Shown piece by piece: positions 1 through 9,759 of a DNA stretch of 64,000 nucleotides. The stretch is from Mantis religiosa (taxonomy: Eukaryota > Arthropoda > Insecta > Mantodea > Mantidae): contig CM060953.1 of assembly GCA_030765055.1 (NCBI GenBank), positions 11,703,045-11,767,044 on the forward strand, written 5' to 3'. Made by a program: the position numbers and the translations under genes. The notes beneath the pieces are model-generated. The model saw nothing but the letters and a program-made list of their open reading frames with translations. It made no database searches and was not told where the DNA came from. The stretch's first letter is position 1. Each line of letters opens with the position of its first letter.

Positions 1-955
1 ATGAATGTCTGGTAACTCTAAGCTCTATGTACCCTATACTCATTTGAACACCATTTCATTCAGGGTATGAGGTTTTCTCTTTTGCTGAAACATGAATGGT
101 AACTCTAAGCTCTATCTACCCTGTACTTATTTGAACATCATTTCATTCAGGGTATGAGGTTTTCTCTTATCCTGAAACATGAATGGTAACTCTAAGCTCT
201 ATGTACCCTCTACTCATTTGAACATCATTTCATTCAGGGTATGAGGTTTTCTCTTATCCTGAAACATGAATGGTAACTCTAAGCTCTATCTACCCTGTAC
301 TTATTTGAACATCATTTCATTCAGGGTATGAGGTTTTCTCTTATCCTGAAACATGAATGGTAACTCTAAGCTCTATGTACCCTCTACTCATTTGAACATC
401 ATTTCATTCAGGGTATGAGGTTTTCTCTTATCCTGAAACATGAATGGTAACTCTAAGCTCTATCTACCCTGTACTTATTTGAACATCATTTCATTCAGGG
501 TATGAGGTTTTCTCTTATCCTGAAACATGAATGGTAACTCTAAGCTCTATGTACCCTCTACTCATTTGAACATCATTTCATTCAGCGTCCGATATGACCT
601 AACGTTGGAGGTTTTCTCTTATCCTGAAAGATGAATGCCTGGTAACTCTAAGCTCCATGTACGCTGTACTCATTTGAACATCATTTCATTCAGCGTCCGA
701 TATGACTTAACGTTGGAGGTTTTCTCTTATCCTGAAAGATGAACGTCTGGTAACTCTAAGCTCTATGTACCCTGTACTCATTTGAACATCATTTCATTCA
801 GCGTCCGATATGACCTAACGTTGGAGGTTTTCTCTTATCCTGAAAGATGAATGCCTGGTAACTCTAAGCTCCATGTACCCTGTACTCATTTGAACATCAT
901 TTCATTCATCGTCCGATATGACTTAACGTTCGAGGTTTTCTCTCATCCTGAAAGG
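1..955 (+). repeat. Satellite A, left array
   Basis: Tandem array recognised by the recurring core GGTAACTCTAAGCTCTATG. From about 94 to 560 the monomers are 87 bp and alternate between two variants (one reading CTATCTACCCTGTACTTATT, the other CTATGTACCCTCTACTCATT), which gives a 174-bp dimeric higher-order period. From about 560 to 955 the monomers are the 108-bp form containing CGTCCGATATGA. The array runs off the left edge. It is homologous to the arrays at 22,915-24,150 (opposite strand) and 52,861-53,635. Reading frames that start inside it are not coding. Confidence 0.93.
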
Positions 956-1354
956 TTTTCCCACTTGTACTGTTGTCAAAGTTTCTTCCGCGTAGAAAAT
1001 GTTCCATGGACAGAAAAAGATGATAATTTGCTGGTGCGCGATCAGGGCTGTATGCTGAATGTGGTAGCAGTTCGATTCCTCCAATCCCTAATTTTTTTCC
1101 ATGGTTGTTGGTACAGTAATGGGATGTTACATCTGCGTTACAATAGAACCATATTTTGGTTAACTAATGCTGGGTAACTCAGTCTCAAAATCTCATAAAC
1201 TCGTTTCGGTAATATACCCATTTTTCATTACAAGTGACAGTTCTCCTGACAAATCTATCATTCATGGGATTGGGGATATGCTGACGACACATATGCACTC
1301 CCCCTTCAGCCTGTTCAGCTTCTATATGATTTTCCAAGTGATTTGAGATTATAA
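956..1354. other. Spacer with no recognised gene
   Basis: Between satellite A and the U2 copy. Positions 956-1190 have no counterpart in the other arm; 1200-1354 do. I see no domain or structured RNA here. Confidence 0.5.
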
Positions 1355-1544
1355 GGTGGGCCGATCCTGGCGGTACTGCAATGCCAGGCCAACCCGTGAC
1401 AGAGGTGGAGCAAGCTCCTAGACCTCCGTCATATTCCAAAAATCAGTTTGATACTTTAGTCCCCCAGTGGAGGACATATCAGATATCAAGCTGATAAGAA
1501 CAGATACTACACTTTGATCTTAGCCCAAAAGGCCGAGAAGCGAT
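1355..1544 (-). ncRNA. U2 snRNA-like sequence, copy 1
   Basis: Read on the minus strand it begins ATCGCTTCTCGGCC, as U2 spliceosomal RNA does. It carries the branch-site-recognition segment GTGTAGTATCTG, the stem-loop II region (CAGCTTGATATCTGATATG), the Sm-like site TGATTTTTGGAAT, and the 3' stem-loop IV ending TTGCAGTACCGCCAGGATC. Length is about 190 nt, against about 188-192 for animal U2. It pairs the pre-mRNA branch site in the spliceosome. Odd point: the 5' hairpin reads CCTTTTGGGCTAAG, one G more than the usual CCTTTTGGCTAAG, and copy 2 has the same extra base. The 150 bp upstream are shared with copy 2, but I could not identify an insect proximal sequence element, so this could be a duplicated pseudogene. 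Confidence 0.85.
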
Positions 1545-1559
1545 GACAAACTTGCGAAT

Positions 1560-2220
1560 TACATGATATTTATTCTAATTTTATAGTCTATTGCTTCTAA
1601 AAACCAAATATCGTATCGCTTGGAATTTCCGTATATTGCAGTTATACGTCGAGATGTAACCAGATACAGAAGACAAAAGGAACTCTGGAGCAATTTATTG
1701 CAACAAAGCATGTTTTATATATACAAAATAATAAATATTAAGAAATTTAACATTACAGTTATTACAAATACATCTAGCGCAATCTCTGAGAGTTAATAGT
1801 GAACTGTATCGTATTTCACTTAACAGAAGACTGATATTCCTGCATGAGTGCCACATATCGGTGTCTGAGAGCACTATTTGATGTTCACACCTCTGAAAAC
1901 ATTGATAACTAAAAGCTACATTTAATGTCATCATTGAACTCAATGGACAACCAACCAAATACACACTACTTAAAAGATTACTTAAGAAACGCTTGTGTTC
2001 GTGTATGATAATACGTACGAAACCAGAAGGCTGGAATACATAATCAACCATTCTGCAATGTTACGCGAAAGAAATCGTTCACGTGCGCAATATCCATGAA
2101 TACCAGCAAGTACTATCAAACATACCAGTCTTCTCTTTACAATGCCATCAACTAATCTTGGAACTTTCTGTCAACATCACTTCTTCAGCTATAAAAGCAA
2201 TTTTATATTTGCAGTCTAAT
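1560..2220. other. AT-rich spacer shared by the two U2 arms
   Basis: No gene recognised. It aligns in inverse orientation with about 21,725-22,390 and lies upstream of the U2 copy. The open frames seen here are not conserved between arms and look fortuitous. Confidence 0.55.
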
Positions 2221-2224
2221 ATGT

Positions 2225-2530
2225 AACGATATATCGTATCTTTTGATACACAATATTCTTCTGAAAGCGGGTACTTTTATGCGGATTTTCTCGCAAAACT
2301 TGTCGTGTATTCTCAATATTCCATACGTTATGTCTTCCAGAACGTGGTAAATAGTGTTCTGGTCTCCATTGTTGAAATGTTGGTACCATCGTTATGCCAC
2401 ACGCTCACTAACGACACCTTCTCCTTCCACTTCACATTTTCTTTGAGCTGTGACAACGACTTTATAATCTTGTTTGAAGTAGTGTTTTAGATGTACTCTA
2501 AGTTCAAACTTTGTTATCTGCATTTTGTGA
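2225..2530 (-). pseudogene. mariner transposase HTH remnant
   Basis: Inverse counterpart of the better preserved remnant at 21,396-21,700. The minus strand encodes the same degraded N-terminal helix-turn-helix region of a mariner-type transposase (matching the segment with IEDTRQVLRENPHKST and the QRWFQRFNNGE motif in the other arm). No catalytic domain follows. Frameshifts and stops make it non-functional. Confidence 0.6.
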
Positions 2531-2779
2531 TTGTTTATTAACAAGTGCAGACTGGTACATGCTTAGTAATTTCACAGCAATTCCTATTTTCACTGCTACT
2601 CATTAGGATATGCCAATACAATGGGAACAATCCTCGAGGACTGTTCAATAACGAATTATTATAATTTTTTTACGCTCATAATTTTTCACACTAAACTTCA
2701 AACTTCTTATATTATGTTAGCTTCATATGAAACCAACACGCCGTAGTAGTTTCATTGTTGGTACTCCTGCTTCTCAACT

Positions 2780-3105
2780 GTGAGAACCAGGCAAGTTCAG
2801 ACATGTTCAGTATCGCCTACCCCTGCAATGGACGTAACACGCGAGGAACAATATGCGGCGTTGAAATTCTGCTTTCGTCTTAACAAATCTTTAGTTGAGG
2901 CCTATACAATGTTACAGGAGGCCTGTGGAGAGTCTGTTCTTCCCTACAGCACAACTCGAAGCTGGTTTAAAATGTTTAAAGAGGGGAGACATTCAATTTC
3001 AAATGAAGGTGGACCCGGTGCTCCAGTTACTGCTCTTACGGAAGAAAACACCAACACTGCTGATGCCATTATGAGAAAGGACTGACTAGTTACCTTAAGA
3101 TCACT
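2780..3105 (+). pseudogene. mariner transposase N-terminal HTH
   Basis: The translation contains EEQYAALKFCFRLNKS, YTMLQEACGE and RSWFKMFKEGRHSIS, the helix-turn-helix layout of mariner/SETMAR-type transposases (HTH_48). This part binds the terminal inverted repeats. The frame ends at a stop after IMRKD; the catalytic part is displaced downstream by deletion and insertion. Sister copy: 10,507-10,854. Confidence 0.85.
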
Positions 3106-3133
3106 TTATGGAATACTGAACACTTCGTTGGGT

Positions 3134-3967
3134 AAATATTAAAAGCAGAAGCATTATTAACAGTGAAGTATTCTTCATATTTAAGTTTGATTTATGAGTC
3201 ACTATGTTTACACTCAAACTTCACCTACTTGTTGTTGTATAATTGAAACGTTTTCAAGATCATTCGATCTCATCTGAAGATAATATAAAAAATACCACTC
3301 TCACACCACTTAAAAACACAAATTGGCAATATAGAAAATTCACCTACCATCCCGGGGCTTTTAGAAAATTTGAACGAATCTTCAAAAGACTAAACTTAAA
3401 ACTAGCACCCCAAAACAAATTCAGTCTGAGGAACCTGCTAAATAAACCACTGAAAAATACAATCCCCAACAATTTGAAATCAGGAATTTATCAGATTAAG
3501 TGTGAAACCTGTGAAAAAAGCTACACAGGAAAAACTAAGAGAAACTTGTTAACCAGGCAAAAAGAACATCAGAGGAACATTAAGTTGAAACAAACAGAAA
3601 AATCTGCAGTTTCACACCATTTTTGGACAGAAAACCACAACATTGGCCACAACATTAAACTGTTAAAATCTTTAAGTACACCCATAGAATTGGATATTTG
3701 GGAAAAAATATTCATAAACAAAAACCGTGATAAAGTTATAAATTTTGAAATCCCGGCATTAAATGAAGTATTAAAACGTTGTGCCCCTAACGTCAGATGG
3801 CAGAGTGATCGGAGCTCCGTAGTAGTGGAAGAAGAGGAAGGTTCATTTAGTCACCAAACAGCTGAGGATGAGATCGAATGATCTTGAAAACGTTTCAATT
3901 ATACAACAACAAGTAAGTGAAGTTTGAGTGTAAACATAGTGACTCATAAATCAAACTTAAATACTTC
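3134..3967 (+). mobile_element. Penelope-like element copy 1, 5'-truncated, with inverted terminal arms
   Basis: The right part carries the C-terminal GIY-YIG region of a PLE protein and a 3' segment. The left about 147 bp (3134-3282) are the reverse complement of the 3' end: both contain ATGAGTCACTATGTTTACAC or its complement. The left arm ends at GATCTCATC and joins reading-frame sequence corresponding to 13,684 of copy 2. Flanking GTTGG/CTTGG suggests a 4-5 bp target duplication within mariner 'a'. The reverse transcriptase part is absent. Confidence 0.82.
3276..3881 (+). pseudogene. PLE C-terminus with GIY-YIG endonuclease
   Basis: An open frame of about 200 aa. SGIYQIKCETCEKSYTGKTK is the GIY-YIG core (GIY, then YTG), followed by LLTRQKEHQRNIK, with HHFWTENHNIGHNI downstream. 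In Penelope elements this domain nicks target DNA. It lacks the reverse transcriptase that precedes it in copy 2 (13,000-13,700). The tail is acidic (VVVEEEEGSFSHQTAEDEIE) and identical in kind to copies 2 and 3. This is the only copy with an undisturbed GIY-YIG frame. Confidence 0.82.
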
Positions 3968-3969
3968 CT

Positions 3970-4300
3970 TGGTGCCACATTTCCGTGAAGCAGGCTGGAT
4001 GCTGCACCACGATAATGCGCGGCCGCATATTGCCAATGTTGTTGCTGAATATCTTGCAAAAGTCAACGTGAAGTGCATCTCTCACCCTCCCTATAGTCCG
4101 GATTTAGCCCCATGTGACTTTTTTCTATTTCTTAACTTGAAGAAACGTCTTCGTGGGGAGGCATTATCTATCATCAGAAGCAGTGGTGAAGGCTGCGGAA
4201 GCGCTTTTGGAGGATCTCTCAAAAATGGTTTCCAACATGTGTTTGAAGACCAGCAGAAGCGCTGGGACAATTGCATCGAATTCAGGAGAGACTATTGAGA
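3970..4300 (+). pseudogene. mariner transposase catalytic C-terminus (D34D)
   Basis: The translation holds HHDNARPHIANVVAEYL and HPPYSPDLAPCDFFLF. The Asp of HDN and the Asp of PCD are separated by exactly 34 residues, as in mariner D,D34D transposases. The first catalytic Asp (the DETW motif seen in copy c) is missing. The frame then shifts relative to copy b near the GEALSI stretch. It is non-autonomous. Confidence 0.85.
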
Positions 4301-4379
4301 AGAGCCATCAAAATTATGAGGATGAGTAAAGGTACGTTGTCAACAAAAGTTCTGATCATTCTTTATTGAACAGCCGTCG

Positions 4380-5570
4380 TATAAATTCGGCAGTTGTTGC
4401 ATGGACTGATACAGTATTTTGTTTCTAAGTAAGAATCAGTAAAGAAGTAGGGTACGCCATCCGCTGTCCAGTTTAGTAAACACTTCTTAACAAATGAATT
4501 CCTAATTTTCTCTCTTATTCCATGGATTACCGTTCATTCATCCATAATTTAAATACTTATATCTTAATTGTAGATGAATGTTAGTCGCTCAATTAGTCTA
4601 AAACTCTTTCAGTGGATTCACTGCTTTCAGGTGAAAGTACGCACCTTTCTAAAGTTATAATATGCCTGAAAACAATGCTTTATTTACAATAATTAATCAA
4701 AATACAACATTCAGATAAACAAGCTTAACAAATATGTCAAAATTCACGTACTAGCAGCAACCATGTTACTTTTTGTTTAAAAAGCACCAACTAAACTTTT
4801 TTTTTCCCTTTTTTCGCATTTTAACATGGAGGAAAGCTGCTGCAGAAATGTCTTATTTAAAAATAAAGGTTTCTAAAATGTTGTGGCGCATTTTTGTGTT
4901 ATAAAAACACTCAATATGCTCCAGAAAACATTAAATTAAGAGGAATTCTTCATTTAATAAACGACTTAAGGACAAAACGGTTAAAGAAGCAAAAGCTAAA
5001 AAAAAAAAAAAAATGAAATGAGAAGTTACACAATCGCAAAAGATGAAAGTGAGGTAGAAATTATGTGAACCTGAAGATGAAGGAAGGAAAATATAGGGGA
5101 AATGAAAAAGGAACACTAAGAGACACGGGGAAATTTGCAAGAGGGCGGAAAAAAGAAAAGGAACTGCAGATATGACTAACAACAGCTATCTTGAAAATGA
5201 GGACAGGCGAGGGAGGAACGAAAGGAAGAAAAAAACAAAGTCTGATGAAGGAAAAATGTAGAAAAATAAAGTTAAAAGAACCGAGCCACTGAAACTGTGC
5301 TGGGAGGTACATACACATTTACAATAAAATGTTAAGTAATGGATGCACGATGTAATACATAGCTCAAATTTATCGAAATGTAAAACCAAAAGACTGCAAT
5401 AGTAATAGGTACAACCTGTCAGATAAATGAATGCAGACGCCAACAGTGGACGGTTGTGTGAACAAAAACACGAGGTATTACGTCACCATTCCCTGTACAG
5501 CAGTTGAGTCTCTTACAGTAGACGGGTGCGAATCAACGCAAAATATAACCACCGTCATACGCTCACAAAG
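4380..5570. other. No recognised gene; AT-rich
   Basis: Contains a poly-A run near 4999-5012. Frames on the minus strand (4931-5443) are low complexity (Phe/Leu/Ser rich) and unconvincing. About 5405-5560 resembles 12,410-12,530 (shared AATGCAGAC and CCTGTACAGCAGTTG words), so it is part of a dispersed repeat. Confidence 0.5.
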
Positions 5571-5579
5571 TAGAAAATT

Positions 5580-6500
5580 AATATCACTGGGGAACAGTAA
5601 AACTGCTTCGGCCTTAAAAATAGTGAATTTGCATGTATTTCCATCTGATGAATTCAAAAAAAAAAAATGATAGTTTAGCTCTTGTTTTGAAGATAAAGTG
5701 ACATTTCATTTTTTAGACTGAAGTTTTTAAATTTAGGGAATTTTTGGGAGTTCGCACAGCTGTAAAATAACAGAACACAATCAGAGAGAAATTTTGCAAA
5801 TTAAGCGATGCAAAATTACAGAAAGGTATCTTTGTCGGACCACAAATAAGAGAACTTGTAAAGGATGCTCCATTTGACGAAATTTTGGAGAGGAAAGAAA
5901 AGGAAGCTTGGGAAGCCTTCAAGGGTGTTGTTCATGGACTTTAGGCAACAAAAGAGATGACAACTACAAGCATTTGATGAGACTGCTCCTGCAAAAATAC
6001 CGTAACCTTGGATGCAACATGTCCCTTAAGATCCATTTTCTCCACTCCCACCTAGACTTTTTCCTACCTAGTTGTGGAGCTGGTAGTGATGAACATGGGG
6101 AGAGATTCCATCAGGACATTTCTGTTATGAAACAAAGATATCAGGGCCGTTGGAATGAAGTAATGCTTGGTCTTTGTATAGGGATTCTGAGGAACTCCAT
6201 CACAAGAGGGAGTTCAATAGGCCACCACATGATTCTCTTCAGACGTGACTGCCAAGTATTTTCCCAGCAATTTAGAACTCTTAGCATGTAATTACCAGTT
6301 AAAGAAAATCTAATGCACTTTCATTCTTGTTAAAATGTATGTAATTAAAATGTATCCTTTTCTCTCAATCCGTTAATATGTAATACCTCCACCTTGTGTA
6401 TGTCATAGAAACTAGAGCTAATAAAAACTTTTTCATTGCCATATTTGTTTTTCTCAACCCAACTGCCCCAAGAAGCGCTCGAAACATTCAAAAATTATAT
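5580..6500 (+). pseudogene. Repeated protein with DEHGERFHQDI motif, copy 1
   Basis: The main frame (5908-6291) includes YRNLGCNMSLKIHFLHSHLD, then DEHGERFHQDISVMKQRYQG. The upstream frame encodes a related lead-in (GPQIRELVKD, KEKEAWEAFKG) with frameshifts and a stop. A second copy at 24,790-25,740 matches it from about 150 bp upstream of the coding part to the 3' AT-rich tail. I recall such proteins as repeated, uncharacterised families in arthropod genomes, probably mobile-element-borne; the function is unknown to me. TTTTTTAG before the conserved region in both copies could be a splice acceptor. No terminal repeats recognised. Confidence 0.6.
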
Positions 6501-6539
6501 TTTATTGCCCACTGTTATTTTAAAACCCTCCAGAAAGCC

Positions 6540-8275
6540 CAGGGTCAGGTCTGCCACGAGAATCGAATATACGTCGTGTTACGTACGCTGTACTGATACA
6601 GTAGACTGTACTGTACCATTTTCACATCTTCTCTGATCTCTCTAAACCGAGCGATCTCCCATAACAACTGTACTCATTCGTCAGAGTGGTAATACAATAT
6701 ACGTCGTGTTACGTAAGCTGTACTGATGGTCAGACTGTACTGTACCATTTTCACATCTTCTCTGATCTCTCTAAACCGAGCGATCTCCCATAACAACTGT
6801 ACTCATTCGTCAGACAGGTAATACAATATACGTCGTGTTACGTACGCTGTACTGATGGTCAGACTATACTGTACTATATTCCCGTCTTCTCTGATCTCTC
6901 TAAACCGAGCGATCTCACAGAACTGTACTCATTCGTCAGACAGGTAATACAATATACGTCGTGTTACGTACGCTGTACTGATGATCAGACTGTACTGTAC
7001 TATATTCCCGTCTTCTCTGATCTCTCTAAACCGAGCGATCTCCCATAACAACTGTACTCATTCGTCAGACAGGTAATACAATATACGTCGTGTTACGTAC
7101 GCTGTACTGATGGTCAGGCTGTACTGTCCTATATTCCCGTCTTCTCTGATCTCTCTAGACCGAGCGACCTCCCATAACAACTGTACTAATTCGTCAGACA
7201 GGTAATACAATATACGTCGTGTTACGTACGCTGTACTGATGGTCAGACTGTACTGTACTATATTCCCGTCCTCTCTGATCTCTCTAAACCGAGCAATCTC
7301 CCATAACAACTGTACTCATTCGTCAGACAGGTAATACAATATACGTCGTGTTACGTACGCTGTACTGATGGTCAGACTGCACTGTACTATATTCCCGTCT
7401 TCTCTGATCTCTGTAAACCGAGCGATCTCCCATAACAACTGTACTCATTCGTCAGACAGGTAATACAATATACGTCGTGTTACGTACGCTATACTGAAGG
7501 TCAGACTGTACTGTACTATATTCCCGTCTTCTCTGATCTCTCTAAACCGAGCGATCTCCCATAACAACTGTACTCATTCGTCAGACAGGTAATACAATAT
7601 ACCTCGTGTTACGTACGCTGTACTGATGGTCAGACTGTACTGTACTATATTCCCGTCTTCTCTGATCTCTCTAAATCGAGCGATCTCCCATAACAACTGT
7701 ACTCATTCGTCAGACAGGTAATACAATATACGTCATGTTACGTACACTGTACTGATGGTCAGACTGTACTGTACTATATTCACGTCTTCTCTGATCTCTC
7801 TAAACCGAGCGATCTCCCATAACAACTGTACTCATTCGTCAGACAGGTAATACAATATACGTCGTGTTACGTACGCTGTACTGATGGTCAGACTGTACTG
7901 TACTATATTCCCGTCTTCTCTGATCTCTCTAAACCGAGCGATCTCCCATAACAACTGTACTCATTCGTCAGACAGGTAATACAATATACGTCGTGTTACG
8001 TACGCTGTACTGATGGTCAGACTGTACTGTACTATATTCCCGTCTTCTCTGATCTCTCTAAACGGAGCGATCTCCCATAACAACTGTACTCATTCGTCAG
8101 ACAGGTAATACAATATACGTCATGTTACGTACACTGTACTGATGGTCAGACTGTACTGTACTATATTCCCGTCTTCTCTGATCTCTCTAAACCGAGCGAT
8201 CTCTCATAACAACTGTGCTCATTCGTCAGACAGGTAATACAATATACGTCGTGTTACGTACGCTGTACTGATGGT
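6540..8275 (+). repeat. Satellite C, 129-bp tandem array
   Basis: About 13 head-to-tail copies marked by GTAATACAATATACGTCGTG, spaced 126-129 bp (for example at 6944, 7073 and 7202). Copies are very similar to each other. 129 is a multiple of three, and one minus-strand frame has only one stop (TGA) per unit. Where a base change turned the stop into a sense codon an artefactual 84-aa frame appears (7058-7309). The first unit, 6540-6690, is more diverged. Confidence 0.95.
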
Positions 8276-9066
8276 ACGCCACGTGTACACCTGGTACGTG
8301 TTCTCCACGTGTATCAAGTCATTATGTCGTGAATGCGTGGCTTTGAAAGCAAAGCGCTTGGCTACGCTATAAAAAAGAAAGGACATTTGTTTAGTTGAAG
8401 TACATGGTCAGGTATTCCCATTAGACGTGTGTGTTTCTTGGCTTGTGAAATGAGATTACGTAGTTTAGTGTCACACCTTGTGAGCACCGCGCCGGTTTTA
8501 CACCTCGAGACCGCAGTAATGAACGCATCTTACAGCGTCCTTTACACCTGTTTTATGCCTTCTGGGAAAACTTTGCCGCAGCTTGAGTCCTTTCACACAA
8601 TACGGCTCCCACTAAAAGAACTTCTCAACTTTATATATCCCAGTGCGCAGTTTTAGGTCGGTGACAAAATATCTTTGTCCCCAGCTTGCAGCTTTACAGG
8701 ACGCCCAAATAGCTCCTACGTCAGTGTCGGAGCAGAAGTTACTGCAGCACATATTCTTGTGTTGATGGAAATGTTTCAGCAATAACATTAGTTCACCCAG
8801 GACATACTCATGTGACCACTCACAAGGCACTATTACTCACATGTATCACACGTTAGTGTTGCCTTCCTTTGTTTCTCTATATAAAAATTTACTCTCTAAT
8901 TCCATTAGAAATTCGAGCAAAATTACTGTCCGACCATTAGAAGAGGCGAGTGGGTGCGAGGTATGAGAGGGTTGTTAAACCGTTTATTTACTTACGTAAC
9001 ATCGCTACTGTGATCTTCTCATGAGAATGAGAATCGCGATGGCATCGGTTCGTTGAAAAGAGAAGT
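8276..9066. other. No recognised gene
   Basis: Unique-looking sequence after satellite C. Short frames at 8429-8656 and 8612-8830 show no motif that I recognise. Confidence 0.45.
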
Positions 9067-9078
9067 AAAACCAGTTGT

Positions 9079-9745
9079 AAATAATAAAAGCAGAAGCATT
9101 ATTAACAGTGAAGTATTCTTCATATTTGAGTTTGATTTATGAGTCACTATGTTTACACTCAAACTCCACTTACTTGTTGTATAATTGAAACGTTTTCAAG
9201 ATCATTCGATCTCATCCTCAGCTGTTTGGTGACTAAATGAACCTTCCTCTTCTTCCACTACTACGGAATTCCGATCACTCTGCCATCTGGTGATAGGGTC
9301 ACTAAGTTTTAATACTTCATTTAATGCCGGGATTTCAAAATTTATAACTTTATCACGGTATTTGTTTGTGAATATTTTTCCCGAAATATCCAATTCTATG
9401 GGTGTACTTAAAGATTTTAACAGTTTAATGTTGTGGCCAATGTTGTGGTTTTCTGTCCAAAAATGGTGTGAAACTGCAGATTTTTCTGTTTGTTTCAACT
9501 TAATGTTCCTCTGGTGTTATTTTTGCCTGGTTAACAAGTTTCATTAAATGAAGTATTAAAACTTAGTGCCCCTAACACCAGATGGCAGAGTGATCGGAGC
9601 TCCGTAGTAGTGGAAGAAGAGGGAGGTTCATTTAGTCACCAAACAGCTCAGCATGAGATCGAATGATCTTGAAAACGTTTCAATAATACAACAACAAGTG
9701 AAGTTAGAGTGTAAACATAGTGACTCATAAATCAAACTCAAATAT
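9079..9745. mobile_element. Penelope-like element copy 3, palindromic dimer
   Basis: From 9079 to about 9548 the sequence is the reverse complement of the last about 465 bp of the PLE (its minus strand encodes KSAVSHHFWTENHNIGHNIK and the acidic VVVEEEEGSFSHQ tail). From about 9546 to 9745 the last about 195 bp recur in plus orientation. The junction AAATGAA is shared by both arms. The flanks AAAACCAGTTGT (9067-9078) and AAAGCCAGTTGT (9746-9757) form an 11/12 target duplication, so the palindrome was inserted as one event. It is non-coding overall. Confidence 0.85.
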
Positions 9746-9759
9746 AAAGCCAGTTGTCC

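Larger units (their letters stand above)
1..2612. repeat. Left arm of an inverted duplication
   Basis: The order satellite A, U2-like RNA (minus), AT-rich spacer, mariner HTH remnant (minus) is matched in reverse order and on opposite strands at 21,313-24,160. Similarity resumes and stops at the same places: CCTATTTTCACTGCTACTCA at about 2586 faces its reverse complement near 21,315. The stretch 956-1190 is not matched in the other arm (22,730-22,915), so one copy has a replacement there. The arms are clearly diverged by many substitutions and small indels. The left end is cut by the window edge. Confidence 0.85.
2636..4376 (+). mobile_element. mariner element 'a', internally deleted and interrupted by a PLE
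   Basis: The ends carry related terminal sequence: GGACTGTTCAATAACGAATT at the left and CTTTATTGAACAGCC at the right. An N-terminal HTH segment lies at 2780-3105 (about 100 aa) and a C-terminal catalytic segment at 3970-4300. The middle of the transposase, including the first catalytic Asp, is missing. At the deletion point sits a Penelope-like insert (3134-3967). The copy at 10,392-11,212 lacks about the same middle part but has no insert, so the deletion came before the insertion. Confidence 0.85.

Noticed and set aside
851..1177. 108-aa frame at the edge of satellite A
   Set aside because: The first half is satellite sequence and the second half has no homologue in the other arm. No recognisable domain.
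4931..5443. Three overlapping Phe/Leu/Ser-rich minus-strand frames, membrane-protein-like
   Set aside because: Overlapping frames in a purine-rich stretch. The hydrophobicity follows from the poly-pyrimidine minus strand.
7058..7309. 84-aa frame in satellite C
   Set aside because: Created by one stop-to-sense change in a tandem repeat; not preserved in neighbouring units.
9290..9547. 85-aa plus-strand frame
   Set aside because: Antisense shadow of the inverted PLE C-terminus.
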